Assembly (NCBI GenBank): GCA_964351625.1
Contig: CAYGOV010000008.1
Location: forward strand, 111,532 to 175,531
DNA: 64,000 bases
Reading direction: 5' to 3'
DNA from: Marinoscillum sp964351625
Lineage (GTDB): Bacteria > Bacteroidota > Bacteroidia > Cytophagales > Cyclobacteriaceae
Shown: positions 47,205 through 55,029 of the stretch, in pieces
Layout of the letters: every line of letters begins with the position of its first letter
Position numbering within the stretch: the stretch's first letter is position 1
The notes under the pieces: model-generated
Databases searched by the model: none
The model's input: the letters and a program-made list of their open reading frames with translations, nothing else
What the model was told of the DNA's origin: nothing
Position numbers and translations under genes: made by a program

Positions 47205-48341
47205 ATGAGATATACTAGCTTCATTATATGTTTTTTCAACATATGTTATTCGAATTGTCAAAATCTGGAAATCATTCATATCAATATTGGGCAAGGAAGC
47301 TCCACTCTCATATTAGGACCAGAAGAGAATGGGAGAAGAATTTCTGTTCTGTTTGATTGTGGTCAAACTCTTTCAAGAACTAGTGACAAAGATGGTGGTC
47401 TCATCATCTATAATCTTCTCAATGAAAAAGGAATCAAAATACTGGATTATCTAGTAATCTCTCATTATGATGCTGATCATTTAGGCGGATTAATTTATGG
47501 AGAGAATCTTTCTCATCGTACAAGTTTTTCTTTAGGACCAAACAATGTTCCTGGTGAATTGGGTGATGACGACAATGATGGCCAAGGAGATTGGCTTGAT
47601 AAAAATTATAATCAATTTGATTTTTCAGAATGGGGATTAAGTGATGACATTAAAATAACAAACATTGTAGATCGCGGAGATGAGAGTACTCCGAGTTCAG
47701 CAGCATTTGGCAAGTATCTAACTTTTACTCAAGCTGTATCGGAAAGAGTTTCAATCATAACACTAAGTGATATTGAAGACTTTCAAATTAACCTTGGAAA
47801 TGAAGTTAGAATTAGCTGCTTAGCTGGAAATGGTATTGTAATTGGTGAGGGTCAAATTTATAATGCATCATCTGAAAATGAACGAAGTATTGCCTTATTG
47901 GTACAATATAACAAATTTGACTACCTAATTGGCGGTGACCTTATTGGAAAAAGAGGAACTGAATCTGGCCCTGAAGATGCAAGATTAGAATATTACGTAG
48001 GCAAATACATTGAAAATCAGGATATCAATATCGATGTTCTTGTAGCAAATCACCATGGTGCAAACAACACTTCAGAATTAGGTTTTTTAAATCTTATTAA
48101 AGCAGAAAATGCGATTATTTCTGTCGGAGAGAATACGTATGGTCATCCCCATCCTGATCATCTTGAGAGATTAATCGGTTCTGGTGTTGCTAGAATCTAT
48201 CAAACCAATTTAGGTTCACCAAAATGGCCTGTTTCACAACTTGTGAAAAACAAACAATTTATTTCCAATAATCATATCACAATAACAACTGATGGAGAAA
48301 ATTACTCTATCAACAACGACCATTATGTGTGTGATAATTAA
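47205..48341 (+). CDS. Exported metallo-beta-lactamase-fold hydrolase (ComEC/Rec2-like domain)
   Basis: In this 378-aa protein a hydrophobic signal (TSFIICFFNICYSNC) precedes an MBL fold of the kind found at the C-terminus of ComEC: LEIIHINIGQGSSTLILG, the metal motif VISHYDADHLGGLIYG (about 84-99), a second histidine site VLVANHHGANNTSE and the late HPHPDHLERLI. ComEC-type MBL domains degrade one DNA strand. An exported stand-alone form would act in the periplasm or at the surface, but its substrate is unknown. It is followed 77 bp later by the large membrane NTPase and is probably its partner. Confidence 0.8.
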   Translation: MRYTSFIICFFNICYSNCQNLEIIHINIGQGSSTLILGPEENGRRISVLFDCGQTLSRTSDKDGGLIIYNLLNEKGIKILDYLVISHYDADHLGGLIYGENLSHRTSFSLGPNNVPGELGDDDNDGQGDWLDKNYNQFDFSEWGLSDDIKITNIVDRGDESTPSSAAFGKYLTFTQAVSERVSIITLSDIEDFQINLGNEVRISCLAGNGIVIGEGQIYNASSENERSIALLVQYNKFDYLIGGDLIGKRGTESGPEDARLEYYVGKYIENQDINIDVLVANHHGANNTSELGFLNLIKAENAIISVGENTYGHPHPDHLERLIGSGVARIYQTNLGSPKWPVSQLVKNKQFISNNHITITTDGENYSINNDHYVCDN

Positions 48342-48418
48342 TTGCTCGGTACTCTAAACATGTTTCAGTGCACTAAATGCTTTTTAAACTTTTTTATGGC
48401 AACCTAACCTAAGATTAA

Positions 48419-51400
48419 ATGAATGACCGATATTATGTAAATCGACAATTTAGAAATGAAAACGATTCAAAATTATTCGTCAAAGGACAATTAAAAAAAA
48501 GTCTAATCAATGAATTGGTTTCAAAAGTAAAGATCAAAGAAAGCTTAATTATTAACTTAAATTTCAAGCTTGGTGATGGTTTAACCACAACTGCCAAAGA
48601 AATAATTAAGGAAACTAGCTCTACTTATCCAAGCTTTGATACCGTATTAATAAGTAATAATAATTCAAGCAAAGAGTTTCTGAAGTTTAAGCCAAAATCA
48701 TATTGGTTCACCCTTTATTTGACAAAATTCAAATCAAGACAACTGTTAGGAGCAATCAGTTTAACATTAATTCTAATTTTTCTGCAACTTCTATATGCAA
48801 CTCAGGATATAATGCTCTTATCTTATGGTCTCCTTGGAATCCTCGTCACCTTAACAGTTAAAGAAATATACAAACAATTTACTGGTCAATGGATTGATGA
48901 ACTATGTGATAATCTAAGGGATCAAAATAAGAATCAAAAAGCATTAGAAAGCATATCCAAAGCACTATCTAATCTTTTGATTCCAAGAATTGTAATTGTT
49001 GATGATTTTGAAAGATTGGAAGAAGAAACTCAGTTAGTAATTATTAACTATTTCTCTGATAATCGAAATTTTAAATCTAGAAACACTACTAAAAACATTT
49101 GGGTATTTATAAATACTGAATACAGTTATTTAAATGAATTCAAGAGACTATTACATTACTTCTCTATTAATCACAAAGACTATTTCACAATAAAAAAATA
49201 CAGTGTCCCATTATTAACACTTTCGGAAAAAAAGACAATTGTACGATATTACGGCTTACCAAAAGCGTTCGCTAATAGAAAAATAGTTAAATCCATTGTT
49301 TCGGAATTCCAATTCAAATGGATTCAAGATTTTCTATTCGACCTAAAGAAAAGCGATGAAAATTCTTTAAGCCAGAAGCAACTTTCATTTATATATTTAT
49401 TAGCTATAGCAAGTGACCCGATAACTACCTGCTTCACACAAAGAGCTATTAAAGATAAAATTTTCAACAATCGAAATCTTCGATTTGATTTATTAAAAGA
49501 AGCTTTTAATGAAACATATGTTACAAGTAGAGACCTTGATAAATGGATCAAATATACCAACGAGAAGATACCTCAATTAATTGAAAAGAATCAACATTCG
49601 AATCAAATTGAATTCATTGGCGTGTTCCAAGAAGTTGGCCAGGTACTGAAAGAAAATCATTTATCACTTGGACTTGGAAAGCCAGAGACACTGCATAGTT
49701 TTTGGTGGTTTTTCTATGGAGACATGTGCCAAAACAAAAAATCAGTTAGTTACTTAGATGGTGTACGAATAATTACTCATCTACTGAATTCAGATTTGGA
49801 ATTTTTATTTCTCTATAATCAAACTGACAAATGGAAAACAAGAATTGAAAGTCTACTTGACTTTAGCCTATCTATAATAGTTGATTTTGCTATGCTTGAC
49901 AAATTCAATCATTTCATTGGTCTATTGGAAAGAGAAGAAATAAATATTTCTGATAATCTAATTAATCGTATTAGATACAATGCTACAGTTCTCGAATTCT
50001 ACTCTGGGGAGTCATTTGAACTTACTTTAAATAAGAATCACAAAGTAAGTGTAGGTTTTAGATACAAATCAAACCCAGTAAACATTCATTTAGACTTAAT
50101 TAATAACCTCAATTTATATAACTACTTAAAAAGTCTTAAACATAAAGGGTATAATTTGGATGACTCTTCCAAAGAACTATGGAATAAGATTTTAATATAC
50201 AATGAATCACAATCCAATAGTCCCAACCCTGAACCTCAGCACCTTTCTAAGCTGATCATTAAAATTCTCAATATCAATCAAGAGAATGATTTAATAAATC
50301 AAATTAAAATCAGTAGTAATTCTCTTAAGAATACTCAATCACTTGTAGATACGGTATTGCTTATTCAAATGTTTATTTTGGACGTATCAAGATGGCTGAA
50401 TTCTTCATCAGAGTCACATGATTCTGAGAAAATTGTTTTGGAAGCCTTGTCTTCATTGACGGGTGAAAAACAGTTTAAGACTTCCCAGGATGAAATCAAA
50501 AATACACTTTTCAAACTATACAAATGGAGTACCTCGATGATCCTTGATACGCCTCTAGAAGTACTTAAAGTAATTGTATTCAATGTTGGTTTTCATATAT
50601 TTAGTAGTATTAAGCCAGATACAATAGACTACTTTATTAAAGTTATTGATGCCATTCAAGTTAATGAGAAATCCGAATACTCTAAAGACTTATTAGCTAC
50701 ACTTATATATCAAAATGTTAATGACATTCATCACTACTATCTCAACAGAGTGATTTCAAATAAGAATTCCCCAATTGATCCTAAATTAAAAACGGAATTA
50801 ATAATTATATCAAGCATTTTGGCAGCACATGAAACAAATAATGAGCTAGTCAAAATTCTACAGGATTACAATAACAAGTATGGTCTTAGGAACCTAATAC
50901 CAGATGGTCATCTCAATTTATCGTACACCCTTTACAGCAATTATACAACTCAAGAAGAATCCTTAGAAGAGATCACAGAATTCTTGGAGAAGTATTCCGA
51001 TGAAGAGTTATTGAAATCTTTCAATGAACAAATTGCAATATTGAATGACATTAAAAGCCATACTAAAGGCTTATTAAAGACAGATGAATTGTTAGAAACC
51101 TGGAAAAACAATATTCTTTATGGCTCTATATTAAGGCATACATTAAGTAGAAATAACGGTTGGTGGCAAGTTGAAGAGTATTTAGGAAATGCAAAATATC
51201 ATAACGCCTCAGATGTCTTTCTATTAATTGAATTCTGTTCAAATAGCATAGATCTAGATAGAAACGTAAATAACTCCTTGACTAGAAAACTCGGAGTCCA
51301 ATTGGAAGATTGGAAACAATATTTAAGTGTTGAAAAAATGTATTCTGGTTATTTGGTCTTATGGCGCATTTATGGTGATACATATTTGAATTCATTTGAG

Positions 51401-51865
51401 CATTGGCAACAGCAATATCATGAAACTAATTACCTTTCGAGGTTTAGATTGTTGAGCAAACCAACAGGTTTTTTGAAAGTAATAGATCTTTATTGTCGTG
51501 ATTTTATACACTTTGGAATTTGCTTAACAACATCTCAAAAAGAGTATTTTGAGATGTTAAAGTTGCCTCTTGAGGAGAAATCAAAAATTATAGAATCCAC
51601 CATAGAAGAGGGTTTACCTTCCCAATTAATAAATGACAAGTATGAAATTGAAACTGAAATTTTGGTTCTCGGAAATATTTTGTTTGAAATACCGTTTATT
51701 GACAATGTAAATTATGATAGTTTAAGAGAGGAAATCCAGGTATTATGTCATTCTCAATTCTTCGATTTCTTTGACTTACTTCTAGATTTGGAAGGTATCT
51801 CTGATGAGATTAAAGCTGTTCTGAATAAGTTTAGATTTATGCCGGACGTTAACGTAATCAACTAA
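48419..51865 (+). CDS. Large membrane KAP-like P-loop NTPase
   Basis: This 1148-aa protein has two transmembrane helices close to the N-terminus (about 109-127 LLGAISLTLILIFLQLLYA and 132-149) lying between a degenerate P-loop-like segment (NLNFKLGDGLTTTAKEII, about 44-61, lacking the usual GK) and a Walker B-like strand IPRIVIVDDFERLEEE (about 188-203). Helices inserted between Walker A and B are the hallmark of KAP NTPases. The remaining 800 residues are helical and probably form repeats acting as a sensor. It pairs with the exported MBL protein just upstream. Fold assignment is moderate; a defence role is inferred from the island. Confidence 0.6.
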   Translation: MNDRYYVNRQFRNENDSKLFVKGQLKKSLINELVSKVKIKESLIINLNFKLGDGLTTTAKEIIKETSSTYPSFDTVLISNNNSSKEFLKFKPKSYWFTLYLTKFKSRQLLGAISLTLILIFLQLLYATQDIMLLSYGLLGILVTLTVKEIYKQFTGQWIDELCDNLRDQNKNQKALESISKALSNLLIPRIVIVDDFERLEEETQLVIINYFSDNRNFKSRNTTKNIWVFINTEYSYLNEFKRLLHYFSINHKDYFTIKKYSVPLLTLSEKKTIVRYYGLPKAFANRKIVKSIVSEFQFKWIQDFLFDLKKSDENSLSQKQLSFIYLLAIASDPITTCFTQRAIKDKIFNNRNLRFDLLKEAFNETYVTSRDLDKWIKYTNEKIPQLIEKNQHSNQIEFIGVFQEVGQVLKENHLSLGLGKPETLHSFWWFFYGDMCQNKKSVSYLDGVRIITHLLNSDLEFLFLYNQTDKWKTRIESLLDFSLSIIVDFAMLDKFNHFIGLLEREEINISDNLINRIRYNATVLEFYSGESFELTLNKNHKVSVGFRYKSNPVNIHLDLINNLNLYNYLKSLKHKGYNLDDSSKELWNKILIYNESQSNSPNPEPQHLSKLIIKILNINQENDLINQIKISSNSLKNTQSLVDTVLLIQMFILDVSRWLNSSSESHDSEKIVLEALSSLTGEKQFKTSQDEIKNTLFKLYKWSTSMILDTPLEVLKVIVFNVGFHIFSSIKPDTIDYFIKVIDAIQVNEKSEYSKDLLATLIYQNVNDIHHYYLNRVISNKNSPIDPKLKTELIIISSILAAHETNNELVKILQDYNNKYGLRNLIPDGHLNLSYTLYSNYTTQEESLEEITEFLEKYSDEELLKSFNEQIAILNDIKSHTKGLLKTDELLETWKNNILYGSILRHTLSRNNGWWQVEEYLGNAKYHNASDVFLLIEFCSNSIDLDRNVNNSLTRKLGVQLEDWKQYLSVEKMYSGYLVLWRIYGDTYLNSFEHWQQQYHETNYLSRFRLLSKPTGFLKVIDLYCRDFIHFGICLTTSQKEYFEMLKLPLEEKSKIIESTIEEGLPSQLINDKYEIETEILVLGNILFEIPFIDNVNYDSLREEIQVLCHSQFFDFFDLLLDLEGISDEIKAVLNKFRFMPDVNVIN

Positions 51866-52280
51866 AAAATACCAAATGGTAGGTAGGTAACCGGATTGGA
51901 AAATGACCAGATGAGCAACATCCTCAAGTCCAGAATACGCTCTCGAAATTAAATGGCTGTGTTATTGGTAGAAAATGTAGACAATAAGGAAACAAAAGAA
52001 AGGTTATTGACAAACGTGAGGATTTCTGGAAATTTCTAAGTGTTCTCGCATTACTCTTAAACAGGTTAATGATTACTAATGTCAAAGAATTATTTGAAGC
52101 GGTGTTTTTCTGGTCAGCTCCTTCTGTGAATTTGAGATTTTCTTGAAATGTTATCTGAATCGATATACTCAGCCTTTTGAATTACCTATGTAGATAAAGT
52201 AGCACAAACACTTCTTTCAAATTAGGAATAGTTAGTTGTCTGCATAAGTATTTTAAGTGCAAATAGTCAAACCTGCAGGG
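51866..52280. other. Gene-free stretch after the KAP-like gene
   Basis: About 415 bases between the KAP-like gene and the convergent XRE gene. No ORF of note, no RNA gene and no clear terminator hairpin were found. Confidence 0.5.
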
Positions 52281-52508
52281 TTACCTATGCTTCATTCTAG
52301 CAAAAAAATACTCTGGTTCTACTTTTAAAATATCAGCAAGCTTAAAAAGAGTCGTAAGGGTTGGCTGCTTGTGGCCATTTTCCAATCTGGAAATATGTGT
52401 GAAATGAGATGAAATTTCATTGGCAAGTCTCTCTTGGGTGATCCCCTTCTCTTCACGAATCTCCCTTAATACTCTTCCAAAAGACTTTATGATTTCTGAA
52501 TCTTCCAT
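52281..52508 (-). CDS. Small XRE-family HTH regulator
   Basis: From ATG 52,508 the product is 75 aa, nearly all helix-turn-helix: FGRVLREIREEKGITQERLA and SHFTHISRLENGHKQPTLTT. A TTG at 52,541 would add 11 residues but would place a hairpin inside the coding region. It is divergent from the small gene pair at 52,610; two palindromes lie in the shared promoter region and may be its operators. Likely a local autoregulated repressor. Confidence 0.82.
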   Translation of the reverse strand: MEDSEIIKSFGRVLREIREEKGITQERLANEISSHFTHISRLENGHKQPTLTTLFKLADILKVEPEYFFARMKHR

Positions 52509-52528
52509 GCTTGCCTTATAGGGCAAGC
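52509..52528. promoter_or_regulatory. Inverted repeat abutting the XRE start codon
   Basis: GCTTGCC-TTATAG-GGCAAGC, perfect 7-bp arms, directly before the ATG of the XRE gene. As DNA it could be an operator; as RNA it would hide the ribosome-binding region. Confidence 0.5.
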
Positions 52529-52553
52529 TATTGAGGAGCAAAATCCGAGACCA

Positions 52554-52567
52554 TAGCCTAAAGGCTA
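52554..52567. promoter_or_regulatory. Palindrome in the XRE/RHH divergent promoter
   Basis: TAGCCT-AA-AGGCTA, 6-bp arms, midway between the XRE gene and the divergent gene at 52,610. Possible repressor site. Confidence 0.4.
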
Positions 52568-52609
52568 AGATGTAATTTAAATTCTATATATTTTCACCAA
52601 AAACATCGA

Positions 52610-52819
52610 ATGAGTGGATTTAAGAAATTTCTTCACGAAACAGATGCTCCAAAGGGTAAAGCCAGAACAGTCAATATACGAAGTACTACACATGATTTCT
52701 ACAAGAAAACAGCAAGCTTCTATGATGTAGGGATCACCACTTTAATCAATAACATCTTAGAGAACTGGATGCAAGAAAACAAACCAGACATCATTAATGA
52801 TATGAAAAAGAATCTTTAA
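52610..52819 (+). CDS. Small ribbon-helix-helix-like protein
   Basis: The 69-aa protein begins MSGFKKFLHETDAPKGKART and continues VNIRSTTHDFYKKTASFYDV, then GITTLINNILENWMQ. A short strand followed by two helices is the pattern of the RHH/Arc fold and of small DNA-binding proteins found with Bacteroidota mobile elements. It is followed 3 bp later by another small gene, so they are a pair. No toxin motif is seen in the partner. Confidence 0.6.
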   Translation: MSGFKKFLHETDAPKGKARTVNIRSTTHDFYKKTASFYDVGITTLINNILENWMQENKPDIINDMKKNL

Positions 52820-52822
52820 AAT

Positions 52823-53062
52823 ATGAGTCAAAGGGATGGCTTAAGACCTGTACAAATCAATTTTAACGGGGATACTAAAAAGGGGTATTTCCACAGGTTT
52901 GTTTATATGATGGATGGTAGGCAAAGCGAAACTAAAGCGCTCGTAGAATTGGACGATGGGAAGCTTAGATATTTTGATCCTTTTTTCGTTCAGTTTATGG
53001 ATCGTAAAAACAATCTCCTAAAAACAGAATATGATCAGGAAGAGAAACTTAGGGACAAATAA
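52823..53062 (+). CDS. Hypothetical small protein, pair of the RHH-like gene
   Basis: A 79-aa protein not recognised. It is charged, with beta strands (GYFHRFVYMMDGRQSETKAL, then VELDDGKLRYFDPFFVQFM) and no signal peptide. It is 3 bp behind the RHH-like gene and precedes the broken metallophosphoesterase gene. Confidence 0.6.
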   Translation: MSQRDGLRPVQINFNGDTKKGYFHRFVYMMDGRQSETKALVELDDGKLRYFDPFFVQFMDRKNNLLKTEYDQEEKLRDK

Positions 53063-53100
53063 GCTATTGATAATTCAATTTAGACCTAAAATTGTTGCTA

Positions 53101-53370
53101 ATGAAAATCCAATACGCTTCTGACTTACACTTGGAGATGGGCACCAATAAGAAATTCATAAAGGAAAACCCTCTTCAACCCAAAGCTGACATTTTGCTCT
53201 TGGCGGGAGACATTACTCGCCTAGAGGACTCATCTTTCGAAGATGAAGTCTTTGATCGATGGTCAAATGACTTTAAGCAGGTCTATATGATTCCTGGTAA
53301 TCATGAATTCTATGGAAAGTGTTTCCCGATTTCTCAAACACTGCCAATAATGGAAATTAAGGTAATGTAG
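53101..53370 (+). pseudogene. Metallophosphoesterase, 5' fragment
   Basis: ATG 53,101 begins MKIQYASDLHLEMGTNKKF. The fragment (89 aa) contains the first three calcineurin-type motifs: D-x-H in SDLHLE, GD in LLLAGDITRLED and GNHE in MIPGNHEFYG. It stops just after IMEIKVM, well before the remaining motifs, which are found 4 kb away at 57,388. Together they make one metallophosphoesterase split by an insertion; about 50 central residues are not found. Confidence 0.85.
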
Positions 53371-53436
53371 CTTTCCCCCTGAGTATTCTCTCAGCCAACC
53401 CATATTAGAATCTACTTAACAAAATAGGCAGAGTCA

Positions 53437-55023
53437 TTACTTAATACTCACTTCGTGATTAAAAGTGACCTGATGATTGCTGTCGACATTAAAACTATAT
53501 GCTTCTCGCATTCCTTCTTTTCCACTATGCGTAAATACTAAAATACGTTCTCCATCTGTGCGAATGTGAATTATACCAAAATTTGTTCTTTCGAAACCAT
53601 AGTAAGTAGGCAGTTTGGAATCTAGTGTTTTAGATTTAAAAAATGTATGTAGTTGATCTCTCAGGAACTCCAGAACGCTCGAATCTTTGAAATAACTAGC
53701 TAAATCTTTTCTTTGATGGGAGTAGTCCATTTTCCGAAAAAATGACACCAATTCTGTACATAAAAGTATTGAAGTCTCTCCCCTGCTTACTTTCCCAAGA
53801 GCCGCCATTAAAGTGGCTCTTGGATGTATATGTTCCTTTCTGGCACTTTCATCTCCAGATGAAACTAATGTAACTACTGGATTCATAGCTCTCAAGCAGT
53901 CCAGATCAAAATCTGCCGATCCATGATGTGGCGCTTTTACGATCTCAGCTTCAAGTTTGTTAAGATCTTCTAGTTTACTCTTCATAAGCGCCATGGATTC
54001 CTGATTTAGGTCCCCCGTCAAGTTGAATCGAACATTTCCATAAGTGATTCTCAATGCGATAGAATGACCATTTATTGTATGTGAAGCAGATACTTGTGTA
54101 GCGTCATTTACTGGGCCAGAAACATGAATAATGCTTGATTTTGGAGGTTTTTTAAAAAAACGTAAAGCAGGAATATTTTGTCCATCTTTCTCCACCCTTT
54201 CTTCAAAGGGTCCTTGAATTTCAAATTTTAAGGGTGCTAAATTTCCAAATAATACATTTTCATCCATTCCAAAAGCTATGCGTTTCATTTCGATAGGATT
54301 ACCGCGTCGCTTTTCCCAAGTGTCTACCGTTTTAATCCAGCGACTAAATGGATCGTTTCTCATTAATTCTGGAGAATCTCTTTGATCGTCGTAAAGGTTT
54401 AACGCATAGGTAATTCCATTTACCTCTACTGTTTCACCAAACATTTCTTCATCTTTAATTTGTACTCCATTTAACTTTCCGGAGGTTTTTACCAATCCAT
54501 TATGAAATACCTTTTTTGGTTTTAGATAAATCTTCTTTCTCTTACTAATGTGCTCAGTTTCACTTTTGAGTAAGTAATTCAATCCACTGAAATGATCAGC
54601 ATCACCGTGAGTGATTACCATCAATTCGATATCCAAGGGTTTTTGGGGACTAGATTTTCTGTGCTGATATCTTGCAGCTACATGTCTGGCAAAGAGTTTA
54701 TTGTCTCCACCATCTATCAATACTATTTTTGTTTGGTCATTCTGATCTGGAGGTGTCTCCAAAACCATTCCGTCACCTTGTTGGACATCTACCATAGAAA
54801 ACTTAAGTACCCCTTTGGATCTATCTCGGAAAGGAGTTCCATTTACAGTACCCGTTACTGTGCCATCCCAGAGTTCTGTAGGTCTGATTTTAGTTTTACT
54901 GCCACTTGACTCGAGTACTTCCACCTGATCTCCGAAAGCGAGATAGACTTTTTTATTTTTACCCTGACGATCTGTATAGTAGAATTTTGCAAAGTCAGAG
55001 TCAATATATTTTATTGTTCCCAT
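53437..55023 (-). CDS. SH3-like plus metallo-beta-lactamase-fold (ComEC-like) protein
   Basis: The 528-aa protein has an N-terminal SH3b-like segment (KKVYLAFGDQVEVLESSGSK) leading into an MBL domain at about residue 80: VLKFSMVDVQQGDGMVLETP, metal motif VITHGDADHFSGLNYLL (about 147-163) and a second site AEIVKAPHHGSADFDLDCL (about 369). There is no signal peptide, so it should be cytoplasmic, unlike the MBL protein at 47,205. ComEC-type MBL domains act on DNA or nucleotides; here the substrate is unknown. It ends the two-gene cassette and starts 6 bp after the exported partner's stop. Confidence 0.8.
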   Translation of the reverse strand: MGTIKYIDSDFAKFYYTDRQGKNKKVYLAFGDQVEVLESSGSKTKIRPTELWDGTVTGTVNGTPFRDRSKGVLKFSMVDVQQGDGMVLETPPDQNDQTKIVLIDGGDNKLFARHVAARYQHRKSSPQKPLDIELMVITHGDADHFSGLNYLLKSETEHISKRKKIYLKPKKVFHNGLVKTSGKLNGVQIKDEEMFGETVEVNGITYALNLYDDQRDSPELMRNDPFSRWIKTVDTWEKRRGNPIEMKRIAFGMDENVLFGNLAPLKFEIQGPFEERVEKDGQNIPALRFFKKPPKSSIIHVSGPVNDATQVSASHTINGHSIALRITYGNVRFNLTGDLNQESMALMKSKLEDLNKLEAEIVKAPHHGSADFDLDCLRAMNPVVTLVSSGDESARKEHIHPRATLMAALGKVSRGETSILLCTELVSFFRKMDYSHQRKDLASYFKDSSVLEFLRDQLHTFFKSKTLDSKLPTYYGFERTNFGIIHIRTDGERILVFTHSGKEGMREAYSFNVDSNHQVTFNHEVSIK

Positions 55024-55029
55024 AATCTT

